Program-made: the position numbers and the translations under genes | DNA from: Acidobacteriota bacterium | Lineage (GTDB): Bacteria > Acidobacteriota > Holophagae > Thermotomaculales > Thermotomaculaceae | Reading direction: 5' to 3' | NCBI GenBank assembly: GCA_003650445.1 | Contig: QMQE01000049.1 | Coordinates: forward strand, 1-14,532 | DNA length: 14,532 nucleotides | Shown: piece by piece, positions 1 through 7,885 of the stretch | Numbering within the stretch: position 1 is the stretch's first letter | How the letters are laid out: every line of letters begins with the position of its first letter | The notes under the pieces: model-generated | The model's database searches: none | What the model saw: only the letters and a program-made list of their open reading frames with translations | What the model was told of the DNA's origin: nothing

Positions 1-34
1 CGGTCTCAACCTCAGCCTTGCCTTCCACTCAACC
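1..34 (-). repeat. Degenerate hexamer-like tract at left edge
   Basis: Read on the minus strand, the 34 bases directly after the aspartase stop codon fall into loose six-base units of the type GGTTGA, GTGGAA, GGCAAG, GCTGAG, GTTGAG. This resembles in style the hexamer tracts near 7779 and 8971 but with a different core. It is cut by the window edge, so its length is unknown. No terminator hairpin is visible within it. Confidence 0.35.
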
Positions 35-1906
35 TTACCTATCTTCTTCCGTCCAGCGGCGGGGATGAAGCATGGCTTCAGGGGAGAGAATGCGGTCAAT
101 TTCTTCTTTGGTCAGGAGGTTCCGCTCCAATACCAGTTCATAGACAGAGCGGCCGGTTTTCAACGCTTCTTTGGCAATGGAAGATGAGTTTTCATAGCCG
201 ATGTAGGGGTTCAGTGCCGTTACGATGCCAATGCTGTTTTCCACGTAGCCCCGGCATACATCCTTATTGGCTGTGATACCGAGGATGCAGCGGTCGGCCA
301 GTGTCATCATGCCGTTTCGCATAATGTCAATGGACTGAAAGAGGTTGAAGGCAATGATGGGCTCCATGACGTTGAGTTCCAACTGTCCCGCTTCCGCCGC
401 CATGGTGATGGCCAGGTCGTTTCCGATGACCTGAAAGGCAATCTGGTTGACGACTTCGGGAATAACCGGGTTCACTTTCCCCGGCATGATACTGGAACCG
501 GGCTGCATGGCCGGCAGGTTGATTTCATTGAGGCCGGCACGGGGCCCGGAAGAGAGCAGCCGCAGATCATTGCATATTTTTGAAAGTTTCACAGAGATGC
601 GCTTGAATACGCCGGAAAGCTGGACAAATACGCCGGTGTCCTGGGTGGCTTCTACGAGGTTGCCGGACAGTTCCAGATCCATCCCGGTAACGGCACACAA
701 TTCTTCAGTGCAGAGCTTGGCGTAGGCTGGATCAGCGTTGATGCCAGTGCCGATCGCGGTACCCCCCATGTTGATTTCATTCAGGAGTCTGGCTGCTTTC
801 TTCAGCATCCGGATGTCTTCACCCAGCATGGTGGCATAGGCACCGAATTCCTGGCCCAGGGTCATGGGAACAGCGTCCTGGAGCTGGGTTCTCCCCATTT
901 TCATTACCGTGCGAAATTCTTTTTCTTTCTTGCGGAAAGCGGCTTTCAGATGACGCATCCCTTCGAGGAGGCTGGTGATGGAAAGGAGAAGGCCAATTTT
1001 CAGTGCAGTGGGATAGGCATCGTTTGTAGACTGGGACAGGTTCACGTGGTTATTGGGATGGATAATGTCATATTCCCCCGGCTTTCGCCCCAGTTTCTGC
1101 AGCGCAAGGTTGGCAATCACTTCGTTGGCATTCATGTTGGTGGAGGTACCGGCACCGCCCTGGATAACGTCTACGGAGAAGTGACGGTGGTAGGCACCTG
1201 AGATTAAGTCATCACAGGCAGCAACAATGGCGTCGGCAATGTCCTGTTCCAACAGCCCAAGTTTCAGGTTCGCCAGTGCGGCGGCTTTTTTCACCATGGC
1301 CAGCGCCCGGATGAGGTTGGGATAGTGGCTGATTGGAACGCCGGTGATGGGAAAGTTTTCTATGGCCCGAAGGGTCTGAACACCGTAGTAAACATGGGCG
1401 GGAACACCGCGCTCCCCGAGAAGGTCATGCTCCATCCTGAATCCGTCGGCGTGGTAGTCTGCGCCCTGGTTCACCAACTTTTTACTGGAGCTTTCCAGCC
1501 GCCGGCTTAAGAGTTTTGAAATCCCTTCTACCATCAGGAAGTAGACCCGGGGATTCTCCCGGCGAATGACCTGGAGCCGTTCCCGTGTCAGCTGCATGAC
1601 CCGAACCTGGGTTTTCGCCGTAGCAGTTGCGGAATGGACTGTGTCGTCCAGAAAAATAGCCTCTCCCAGAAAATCTCCCTTTGACAAAACAGCCAGCACT
1701 TCCTTTCCTGCATGTACCCGCTTACTGATTTCCACTTGTCCGTCCATCACTACCATGAAACGGTTTCTTGGAGAATGTTCCCGGAACAGGACTTCTTTTG
1801 CCCCAAATTTCTTTGATGTAAAACAAGCGGCAATTTTTTCCAGCTCTTCTTCGTTCAATTTTTCAAAAAGTACGGTGCCTTTCAAAAGTTCTTTTCTTTC
1901 TATCAT
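35..1906 (-). CDS. aspA: Cyclic-nucleotide-binding-like domain fused to aspartate ammonia-lyase
   Basis: A 623-residue protein. Residues about 1-140 form a CRP/cNMP-type beta-roll (GDFLGEAIFL followed by HSATATAKT). Residues 156-623 are a complete aspartase of the fumarase/aspartase superfamily, which converts L-aspartate to fumarate and ammonia. Visible signatures are DLLGERGVPAHVYYGVQTLR, GAGTSTNMNANEV, the HVNLSQSTNDAYPT segment, KMGRTQLQDAVPMTLGQEF and the signature loop GSSIMPGKVNP, whose first Ser (residue 471) is the expected catalytic base. The lyase part is close to the usual 470 residues, so the front is a true extra domain. In the roll, the Glu of the phosphate-binding cassette is kept but the usual Arg is His, so the ligand is uncertain. 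I chose the ATG at 1906, nine bases after AAAAGG, over a TTG seven codons upstream. It lies 27 nt after the flavoprotein gene and probably shares its transcript. The enzyme should be cytoplasmic and tetrameric. Confidence 0.93.
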   Translation of the reverse strand: MIERKELLKGTVLFEKLNEEELEKIAACFTSKKFGAKEVLFREHSPRNRFMVVMDGQVEISKRVHAGKEVLAVLSKGDFLGEAIFLDDTVHSATATAKTQVRVMQLTRERLQVIRRENPRVYFLMVEGISKLLSRRLESSSKKLVNQGADYHADGFRMEHDLLGERGVPAHVYYGVQTLRAIENFPITGVPISHYPNLIRALAMVKKAAALANLKLGLLEQDIADAIVAACDDLISGAYHRHFSVDVIQGGAGTSTNMNANEVIANLALQKLGRKPGEYDIIHPNNHVNLSQSTNDAYPTALKIGLLLSITSLLEGMRHLKAAFRKKEKEFRTVMKMGRTQLQDAVPMTLGQEFGAYATMLGEDIRMLKKAARLLNEINMGGTAIGTGINADPAYAKLCTEELCAVTGMDLELSGNLVEATQDTGVFVQLSGVFKRISVKLSKICNDLRLLSSGPRAGLNEINLPAMQPGSSIMPGKVNPVIPEVVNQIAFQVIGNDLAITMAAEAGQLELNVMEPIIAFNLFQSIDIMRNGMMTLADRCILGITANKDVCRGYVENSIGIVTALNPYIGYENSSSIAKEALKTGRSVYELVLERNLLTKEEIDRILSPEAMLHPRRWTEEDR

Positions 1907-1933
1907 GATGTTGTGCCTTTTGCCCAAAATCCG

Positions 1934-2914
1934 TCAGGGCAGTTTTTTCTTCGCCTCCGAATATTCCCGAACGACTTCTGCCAGGATTTCAGCTGCGGGT
2001 TTTGTGTCTTTTATCAGCCCCACAGTCTGCCCTGCCGACCAGACATCTTTCCAGGCTTTCTTTTTTCCGGTGGATGCTGATTCTCCCATTCCCTTCATCG
2101 CACGGTACCCTTTATACATCTTGAACCACTTCCTGGTAAAGGAAAATCGGGTCCAGAAACGTTCAAAGAACCCAAGCTCCGTACCCAGCCTCTCAAGGTA
2201 TGGCGTATTGATAAAGTTTGCGTGGGCACCTGTAACCCTTGCAGTGAAAACAATGTCTTCCGGGTCGGATTCCAGAATGCTTTTCTTGTATTCCTCGTTG
2301 ACCGCCGTTTCGTTACAGGCGATGAACCGGGTTCCCATGTAACCGGCCTCTGCACCCAGTGCCAACGCCGAGAGCAGGGTTTTCCCATCCGCGATACCTC
2401 CTGCAGCAATGACGGGAATTTTCAGGTTTTCCACCAGCCATGGTACCAGTACACTTCCGACAATTTTCCCCGCATGGCCCCCTGCCCCGTAGCCCACGGC
2501 AACTACGGCATCGGCACCGAGGGATTCCACTTTCTTTGCATAGTCCAGGTTTGTCACATCGCAGAAAACCTTTGTGCCGATTTTATGGGCTTCTTCAATC
2601 ACCTGTCTGGGCGAGCCGAGAGAGGTGATTATTACCGGAACTTTGTTCCGGATACAGATTTCCAGGTGCTGTTCCTGATAAATATTGGACTTGTTCGTAA
2701 TAATATTGACTCCATATGGCTTGTCTGTCAAAGAGTTCACAACTTTCAGGCCTTCTTCAAACTGTTCCGGTTTCCTGTAGTTCAGGGCAGGAAATGTCCC
2801 CAGCCCACCTGCTTCTGAAACAGCCGCGACCAACTCCGGATTGGAGACCAGAAACATCGGCGCCGCAATCACAGGAAAATCGATTCCAAGCATCTCAGTT
2901 ATTCTTGTTTTCAC
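1934..2914 (-). CDS. Nitronate monooxygenase / 2-nitropropane dioxygenase-family flavoprotein
   Basis: A 326-residue FMN-dependent TIM-barrel protein of the NPD/NMO family, which also includes the enoyl-ACP reductase FabK. Evidence is the N-terminal strand and loop GIDFPVIAAPM (10-20), SEAGGLG (33-39), the GYGAGGHAG loop at 141-149 with His147 in the position of the family's active-site histidine, and the FMN-phosphate segment AAGGIADGKTLLSALALG (170-187) followed by GYMGTRF. Length is normal for the family. NMO enzymes oxidise alkyl nitronates, but many members have unknown substrates, and sequence alone does not separate NMO from FabK-like reductases. The start is GTG (rc of 2912-2914) with a weak G-rich site 7 nt upstream; an internal ATG seven codons later is possible but has poorer spacing. 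It probably heads a two-gene unit with the aspartase fusion. Cytoplasmic; no signal peptide. Confidence 0.85.
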   Translation of the reverse strand: MKTRITEMLGIDFPVIAAPMFLVSNPELVAAVSEAGGLGTFPALNYRKPEQFEEGLKVVNSLTDKPYGVNIITNKSNIYQEQHLEICIRNKVPVIITSLGSPRQVIEEAHKIGTKVFCDVTNLDYAKKVESLGADAVVAVGYGAGGHAGKIVGSVLVPWLVENLKIPVIAAGGIADGKTLLSALALGAEAGYMGTRFIACNETAVNEEYKKSILESDPEDIVFTARVTGAHANFINTPYLERLGTELGFFERFWTRFSFTRKWFKMYKGYRAMKGMGESASTGKKKAWKDVWSAGQTVGLIKDTKPAAEILAEVVREYSEAKKKLP

Positions 2915-2945
2915 TCAAACCCCCGACGATTTTTATTCCCCATCA

Positions 2946-2951
2946 ATTATA
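2946..2951 (-). promoter_or_regulatory. Candidate -10 box for the flavoprotein/aspartase unit
   Basis: On the minus strand this is a perfect TATAAT, about 32 nt before the GTG start and downstream of the uvrC terminator. A good -35 box at 16-18 nt spacing is not evident, so this may be an activator-dependent or weak promoter, or chance. Its position between a terminator and a gene start supports it. Confidence 0.4.
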
Positions 2952-2997
2952 GCGAATTCTTATCAAACTCTGCATAAACATTTTCTCCCGGAAAAGG

Positions 2998-3022
2998 AAA
3001 AAGCCGGGGGGTACCGGCTTTT
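2998..3022 (-). terminator. Intrinsic terminator of the hbd-TPR-uvrC unit
   Basis: A perfect 9-bp stem, AAAAGCCGG paired with CCGGCTTTT, encloses a 6-nt loop. On the minus strand it is followed by a run of five T and then a pyrimidine-rich stretch. It lies about 180 nt after the uvrC stop and before the next gene. On the plus strand the run is only TTTT, so minus-strand function is more likely. The 3023-3205 stretch between this hairpin and uvrC shows no gene or RNA that I recognise. Confidence 0.78.
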
Positions 3023-3205
3023 AGAGGTAGAAATGGAGGCTATTCATTTCTGCACATTTATCATGCGAGAACAATGCCAACCCTCCACGGAAACCGGCTT
3101 TAATATTGTCGTCTCTATTTGAATCAGTGTGTTAATTCGGACAAATTTCAATCTACCCTGCTTGAAAACGTCTGTAACAACCGTTTGTTTATCGTGACTG
3201 CGCCA

Positions 3206-4963
3206 TTATGGCTTACCAAAATATTCCCGGATGCCCCGAATGTCCACTTTACCGATGAGCTCAGCGAGTTTTTCATCCTTCGCGTCCAATACGGCTTGCA
3301 GTGAACCATAATGAGCAAGGAGGCGCCGGGCTTTCCGGTCTCCGATGCCGGGAACTTCAGTCAGTCTGGGAGAAGTTGCATGCTTCTCCCTGAGCTGACG
3401 GTTAAATGTAATGGCAAAGCGATGAGCTTCATCACGGAGTCGGATGAGAATGCGCGCTCCGGGTTCTCGTATATTCAGGACAATACCATCCGGGTAATGT
3501 GCAGAAAAAACCGTTTCCTCTTTTTTTGCCAATGCTGCCAGTTCCACCCGGCCCAAAAGCCCCAGGGTTGCCAGTTCCGCCTTTGCCGCACTCAACTGGC
3601 CTTTTCCTCCGTCAATCAATATCAGATCGGGTAAAGCTGACTTTTCTTCGAGGAGTCGTTGATACCTGCGCCTGACCACTTCCGCGACTGAACGGAAATC
3701 ATCGTTTCCTCCACCGTGGCTGATCCGAAATCGTCGATAATTTCCTTTGTCCGGCGCTCCGTTCCTGAAAGATACCAGGGAACCTACCATAAACTCGCCA
3801 CCAAGATGGGAAATATCAATACATTCCATTCTTTCCGGAAGTTTCTTTAATCTCAACATCTGCTGCAGGGTTTCCAATTCTTTCCGCCGGGATTCGGCCC
3901 TGGAAAGCAGTTCCCTTGCATTTTCCTCCGCCATATGGATTACAGCAAGGAAGCGCCCGCGCTTCGGGAATCGGATCTCGATTTTCTTCCCAAATCGCTG
4001 GCGGTGATAGCTTTCCAGAACATCCACCGACGGAACCGGCAGATTGATGAGAAGCAGGGGCAATGCCTGACGCAGGCGGTACAGGTGCTGTTCCAGTACT
4101 TGTCGAAAGAGGCCCTCATTGTTCTCAAACAGATATTCGCTTTTATCAAGGAGCCGCCCTCCCCGAAAATGCAGCACCACCACACCTGCTTTCCCTCCCT
4201 CCTCCACAAGAGCCACTGCATCGAGAACGGGTTCGCCTTCCAGAAAAACAGATTGCCTGGCTTTGAATCGCCGGATCTCAGCCAACAGATCGCGGATACG
4301 GCCTGCTTTCTCATATGCAAGCCGGGACGCATACCCTTCCATTTCTGTGGTCAGCGCTCTTTCCAGTATTTCGTAATGGCCGCCGAGAAACCACACTGCT
4401 TTCTCCACTGAGCGGTGATAGTTCAGCCGATCCAGATAACCGACACATGGAGCTGAACAGCGTTTTACCTGGTATTTGAGGCAGGGACGTTTCCGCTTTT
4501 CAAAATCCTGGGCACAGGTTCTAAGCTGAAAGAATTTCTCTGTTATACCGATGATGCGCCGCACCGCCCCAGCAGAAGGAAACGGCCCAAAATACCGACT
4601 TTCCTTTCGATTGCATTTCCTGGAAAAATAAATTCCGGGGAACGCATCCGCCATTCGAATTTCAATGTAGGGATATGTTTTGTCATCTTTCAGGAGAATG
4701 TTATAGCGGGGCCGATGTTTTTTGATGAGATTGTGCTCCAGAATCAGGGCTTCAACCTCGGTATTTGTAACATAGAACTCAAGCTTATTCGCCTCTTTGC
4801 GCAGCATTTCGGATTTGTGATTTTTGTCCCTGAGATAGGAGACAACCCGGCGCTTCAAATCCACTGCTTTTCCAACATAAAGGATGTTCCCGTGCGCCCC
4901 TCTGAAAACGTAAACGCCGGTTTTATTCGGTAGATTCAGTATCTGGTTTTTCAGTGGTTCCAT
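3206..4963 (-). CDS. uvrC: UvrABC excinuclease subunit C
   Basis: A 585-residue dual-incision nuclease of nucleotide excision repair, acting with UvrA and UvrB on bulky DNA lesions. The N-terminal GIY-YIG domain (about 12-95) shows TGVYVF, ILYVGKA and the catalytic set Tyr29, Arg39 and Glu76, identical in number to E. coli. Cys150, 161, 169 and 173 (C-x10-C-x7-C-x3-C) match the cysteine set proposed to hold a 4Fe-4S cluster. A UVR motif for UvrB contact lies around 203-237. The C-terminal RNase H-like nuclease shows CIDISHLGG (Asp383), GGNDDF (421/422), LILIDGGKGQL (Asp451) and DEAHRFA (His514), followed by tandem helix-hairpin-helix motifs (LTEVPGIGDRKARRLL onward). It is slightly shorter than E. 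coli UvrC but complete. The start overlaps the upstream TPR gene by 41 nt with only a poor AAGAAG site next to the ATG, which suggests translational coupling. No later start keeps the GIY-YIG domain. Confidence 0.97.
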   Translation of the reverse strand: MEPLKNQILNLPNKTGVYVFRGAHGNILYVGKAVDLKRRVVSYLRDKNHKSEMLRKEANKLEFYVTNTEVEALILEHNLIKKHRPRYNILLKDDKTYPYIEIRMADAFPGIYFSRKCNRKESRYFGPFPSAGAVRRIIGITEKFFQLRTCAQDFEKRKRPCLKYQVKRCSAPCVGYLDRLNYHRSVEKAVWFLGGHYEILERALTTEMEGYASRLAYEKAGRIRDLLAEIRRFKARQSVFLEGEPVLDAVALVEEGGKAGVVVLHFRGGRLLDKSEYLFENNEGLFRQVLEQHLYRLRQALPLLLINLPVPSVDVLESYHRQRFGKKIEIRFPKRGRFLAVIHMAEENARELLSRAESRRKELETLQQMLRLKKLPERMECIDISHLGGEFMVGSLVSFRNGAPDKGNYRRFRISHGGGNDDFRSVAEVVRRRYQRLLEEKSALPDLILIDGGKGQLSAAKAELATLGLLGRVELAALAKKEETVFSAHYPDGIVLNIREPGARILIRLRDEAHRFAITFNRQLREKHATSPRLTEVPGIGDRKARRLLAHYGSLQAVLDAKDEKLAELIGKVDIRGIREYFGKP

Positions 4964-6755
4964 GCTTCTTCAACGCAGATAAATGCTCCCGGATGGACAT
5001 AATCAGATGCTTGGGAAAGGGTGAGCCCTCCTCTCTGAGTTCCAGGAGTTTTTTCAGAATTTGCTCCGCCTCTTTCTTTCTCTTCATTGAAAGCAATACG
5101 ATCCCAAGATGGTACAGGGCCAGTGGATTTCCCGGTGACAGAGAAAGGCTTTCCTCAAGAAGGTCATATGCTTTCTCCAGTTTCCCTTTTCGGTAATTCA
5201 CCCATGCCAGGGCATCCAGCGCGTGGTGGCGAAGATCTCTGTCAGATATTTTCAACCCGGTTTTCGCGCATTCCTCAGCATCCGACAGGTTTTTCAATTC
5301 GCACAAATCCATCGCCAGATGCACATAGCCCAATGTTTTCGCGTAATTTGAGGGATAGCGCTCCATCATTTCATGCGCAAGCCCAACCGCCTCTTCCAGC
5401 TGGCCCGTCGCTTTTAATGCGCTATGACGAATGCTGTACGCCGCCAGCCCCATTCCCTCAGGCACATCCTGGCTCAAAATCCGCTCCGCAAGTAACGCCG
5501 CCTCTTCCAGTTGTTCACTATCCACGAGATACATGGCCAGATATACCATTACCAACGGATTTCCCTGTTCCACAGACAACAATCCCCTGCAATATGCAAT
5601 GGCACGATGGTGCTCTCGTCTTTCGGCAAATTTGTCACACTTTTCGAGCAGCTTCATAATTTCTTCATTATGCTGTACATATTCTATACTCTTATCATCC
5701 AGTTCAAATGGGCGAACCAGTTCAAGGCGGGAGGGATTCAACTGCAGGACTTCTTCAAACATGCCTTGAGCTTTTCTGGACCAGCCCAGTTCCAGGTACA
5801 CCATTCCGAGATAGTAGTAAGCATCTTCAAATCCCGGATCAATTTCAATGGTTTCCAGCAGGAGTTTTTCTGCCTTTTTGGGCTGATTCCGATCTTTTTT
5901 CACCAAAGCCATGAAGAACAGGATTTCCGGTAATTTTTCCCGTTCAAGTGCCATACCCAGAAAAAAGTCAGCCAGTTTCAGGTTCCCTTCAAAATAAAAA
6001 ATAGTGCCCAGTGTAAAAAACGGCAGATAGAACTCCGAGGAGATTTCTACCGCTTTGTTCAGGTGTTCAACCGCTTCCTCAATTTCCCCGGTGTCGTTGT
6101 GAACCAGGCCGAGGAAGAGGTTGGCATCATAGTCGTTGGGATGGCTCACGAGGGTCTGTTGAAAGAACTTGCGGGCCCGCTTCAGGTCGGAACGCATATA
6201 ATATGTCTGGCCAAGATAGAAAGAAAGACGATAATTCTCCGGGTCTTTTTTCAGCGCCTTCTCCAGCGTTTCCAGGCCCTCATCCAGTTCGCCTTCATCA
6301 ATAAGGCCCTCTCCCTCCAGTACCAGCTGTTCAAAAGCGTCCCGGTTTCGTCCATGAAACATCATCAGAATATTTTCTTTGTAAGCCTGGAACCGCTCCC
6401 GCTCTTCCTTATTCTGAATGTCGGAAAGAATCCGGTTTTCCCAGATGTGGGAAAATTTATCCCGTTGAATCAGGCCCTTCTCAGACAGGATTTCCACGAG
6501 AGACAACAAGCCGTTGCGCAGCACAACGACATCCTGGTCCAGTGTTCCGATTTTTCTCTTCATCTCTCCCATTTCTTCAAACAGGTCTGAAAAATTACTC
6601 TCAAACTTGGAAAAAACCTGAGCGATAATATTGTCCTTATCGAACTCTTCCAGAGTGCCGAACCGGGGATTTGCGTTGGTAATCAGACGGGTTCCACAAT
6701 TGGAACATATCGGCGCATCTTCCGGATTGTAGAACCCGCATACATAACAATACAT
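4923..6755 (-). CDS. Zinc-ribbon TPR-repeat protein of unknown function
   Basis: A 610-residue soluble protein with no signal peptide or membrane segment. The first 22 residues are a zinc ribbon with CxxC pairs at Cys3/Cys6 and Cys17/Cys20. Residues about 35-130 are polar and helical with a likely coiled coil (FSDLFEEMGEMKRKIGTL). From about 145 to the end lie many tetratricopeptide repeats, for example ALKKDPENYRLSFYLGQTYY, LGLVHNDTGEIEEAVEHLNKA, YYYLGMVYLELGWSRKAQ and LALYHLGIVLLSMKRKKEA, with a less regular break near 345-380. Such proteins usually act as cytoplasmic scaffolds; the partner is unknown. The start has AGGAGT seven bases upstream. It begins 43 nt after the dehydrogenase stop and its 3' end overlaps uvrC by 41 nt, so the three genes are probably co-transcribed. 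A DNA-repair role is only suggested by position. Confidence 0.88.
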   Translation of the reverse strand: MYCYVCGFYNPEDAPICSNCGTRLITNANPRFGTLEEFDKDNIIAQVFSKFESNFSDLFEEMGEMKRKIGTLDQDVVVLRNGLLSLVEILSEKGLIQRDKFSHIWENRILSDIQNKEERERFQAYKENILMMFHGRNRDAFEQLVLEGEGLIDEGELDEGLETLEKALKKDPENYRLSFYLGQTYYMRSDLKRARKFFQQTLVSHPNDYDANLFLGLVHNDTGEIEEAVEHLNKAVEISSEFYLPFFTLGTIFYFEGNLKLADFFLGMALEREKLPEILFFMALVKKDRNQPKKAEKLLLETIEIDPGFEDAYYYLGMVYLELGWSRKAQGMFEEVLQLNPSRLELVRPFELDDKSIEYVQHNEEIMKLLEKCDKFAERREHHRAIAYCRGLLSVEQGNPLVMVYLAMYLVDSEQLEEAALLAERILSQDVPEGMGLAAYSIRHSALKATGQLEEAVGLAHEMMERYPSNYAKTLGYVHLAMDLCELKNLSDAEECAKTGLKISDRDLRHHALDALAWVNYRKGKLEKAYDLLEESLSLSPGNPLALYHLGIVLLSMKRKKEAEQILKKLLELREEGSPFPKHLIMSIREHLSALKKHGTTEKPDTESTE

Positions 6756-6798
6756 TTACATTACTCCTGTGGCCCGGCACAGAGCCATCCTGTGTTTT

Positions 6799-7653
6799 TT
6801 ACCGGCTGTAGTCGTAAAATCCCTTTCCGGACTTCCGCCCCAGATAACCGGCATCCACCATCTTAACCAGAAGGGGGCACGGCCGGTACTTCGGGTCCTT
6901 GAATCCATCATACATTACCTGCAAAATAAACAGACACACATCCAGACCGATAAAATCCGCCAGTGTCAATGGCCCCATGGGATGGTTCATCCCGAGTTTC
7001 ATCACAGTGTCAATGGATTCAACGGTTCCCACGCCTTCCATCAGAGCGAAAATCGCCTCATTGATCATGGGCATCAAAATCCGGTTAGCAATAAACCCGG
7101 GATAATCATTCACTTCAGCGCCGACTTTCCCCAGTTTTTCCGTCAATTCCAGTACCTTTTTCATGGTTTCATCACTGGTCTGGGCACCCCGGATAATCTC
7201 CACCAGCTTCATCACCGGTACCGGATTCATGAAATGCATACCGATTACAGAGTCAGAACGGCCTGTCAGTGCCGCCAGTTTTGTGATGGAAATTGACGAG
7301 GTGTTGGATGCAATGATCACACCCTCCGGCAGCATCTTGTCCAAGTCCTGAATCAGGGCTTTTTTGATATCATAATTCTCCGTGATCGCTTCAACCACAA
7401 AGTCGCAGTCTTTCAGATCATTCAATTCCACCGTCGGCTGAATCCGGCCCAGAACAGCTTCCTTTTCCTCCGCGGTCATCCGGCCCTTGTCCACACCCCT
7501 TTGCAGATTTTTTGAAATGGTGTTAAGTCCCCGTTCCACAAACTCAGTCTTTACATCCCGCATCACAACCTGAAAACCGGTAGCCGCAAATACATGGGCA
7601 ATTCCATTCCCCATGGTCCCCGAACCGCAAACACCCACTTTCTGAATCGCCAT
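6799..7653 (-). CDS. hbd: 3-hydroxybutyryl-CoA / 3-hydroxyacyl-CoA dehydrogenase
   Basis: A 284-residue NAD-dependent dehydrogenase that interconverts acetoacetyl-CoA (or longer 3-ketoacyl-CoA) and 3-hydroxyacyl-CoA, in butyrate-type metabolism or beta-oxidation. The Rossmann motif GSGTMG is at residues 10-15. Catalytic residues expected for the family are present: Ser119 (SNTSS), His140 (HFMNPVPVMKLVEI), Glu152 and Asn190 (PGFIANRI). The C-terminal helical domain has NHPMGPLTLADFIGLD and ends with GRKSGKGFYDY. Length matches single-domain Hbd/PaaH enzymes. I chose the ATG at 7653 because AGGAGGG lies five bases upstream and the protein then begins at the nucleotide fold; an in-frame ATG at 7719 would fall inside the probable -35 box. 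No other fatty-acid gene lies nearby, so pathway and preferred chain length are not fixed. It is the first gene of the hbd-TPR-uvrC unit. Confidence 0.94.
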   Translation of the reverse strand: MAIQKVGVCGSGTMGNGIAHVFAATGFQVVMRDVKTEFVERGLNTISKNLQRGVDKGRMTAEEKEAVLGRIQPTVELNDLKDCDFVVEAITENYDIKKALIQDLDKMLPEGVIIASNTSSISITKLAALTGRSDSVIGMHFMNPVPVMKLVEIIRGAQTSDETMKKVLELTEKLGKVGAEVNDYPGFIANRILMPMINEAIFALMEGVGTVESIDTVMKLGMNHPMGPLTLADFIGLDVCLFILQVMYDGFKDPKYRPCPLLVKMVDAGYLGRKSGKGFYDYSR

Positions 7654-7690
7654 ATCACCCTCCTGAAACAGATTATTCATGCTCGGTTCT

Positions 7691-7719
7691 ATTGTACGAC
7701 CCGGGACAAGGAACCGCAA
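7691..7719 (-). promoter_or_regulatory. Candidate promoter of the hbd-TPR-uvrC unit
   Basis: On the minus strand TTGCGG (7714-7719) and TACAAT (7691-7696) are separated by 17 nt, a sigma-70-like arrangement with a strong -10 and a half-matching -35. It would give a leader of about 30 nt before the hbd ATG, containing the AGGAGGG site at 7658-7664. Confidence 0.5.
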
Positions 7720-7738
7720 CTGTAATTCCTGACTGTGT

Positions 7739-7885
7739 CCCGCCTGCGGGCAGCAGGCCGTGGGCGGAAGAAAAAGAAGTAGGAGTAGGGGTAGGGATAA
7801 GAATAGTGCAAGTGAAAGTGCGAGTGCGTGAAAGAGGGGAGTTGGTCATTCCCTGCCTTTTTGGCACTCATCACCCTTCGGGTGA
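7739..7885 (+). repeat. Composite intergenic repeat, copy A
   Basis: Modules in order: a GC-rich hairpin with arms CCGCC (7740-7744) and GGCGG (7763-7767); a six-base tract from 7779 (GTAGGA, GTAGGG, GTAGGG, then ATAAGA, ATAGTG, CAAGTG and AAAGTG-like units); GGGGAGTTGGTCATTCCCTG with a short stem and a T5 run (7836-7862); and a CACTCATCACCC segment ending in a small inverted repeat, TCACC/GGTGA, around CTTCG (7871-7885). No open frame here looks like a real gene. Confidence 0.75.

Noticed and set aside
1566..2342. Long plus-strand open frame of 258 codons
   Set aside because: It is the antisense of the aspartase fusion and the flavoprotein gene, both of which have strong family motifs; the translation matches no family I know.
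3085..3102. Second partial copy of the terminator arm (ACCGGCTTT) near 3093
   Set aside because: A nine-base match with no partner arm nearby and no T run; probably chance or alternative pairing only.
5087..5659. Plus-strand 190-codon open frame inside the TPR gene
   Set aside because: It is a shadow of the TPR coding frame, rich in Pro and Ser, with no ribosome site.
7654..7719. Upstream ATG for the dehydrogenase
   Set aside because: It would lie in the -35 box; the internal ATG has an excellent AGGAGGG site and begins the nucleotide-binding fold.
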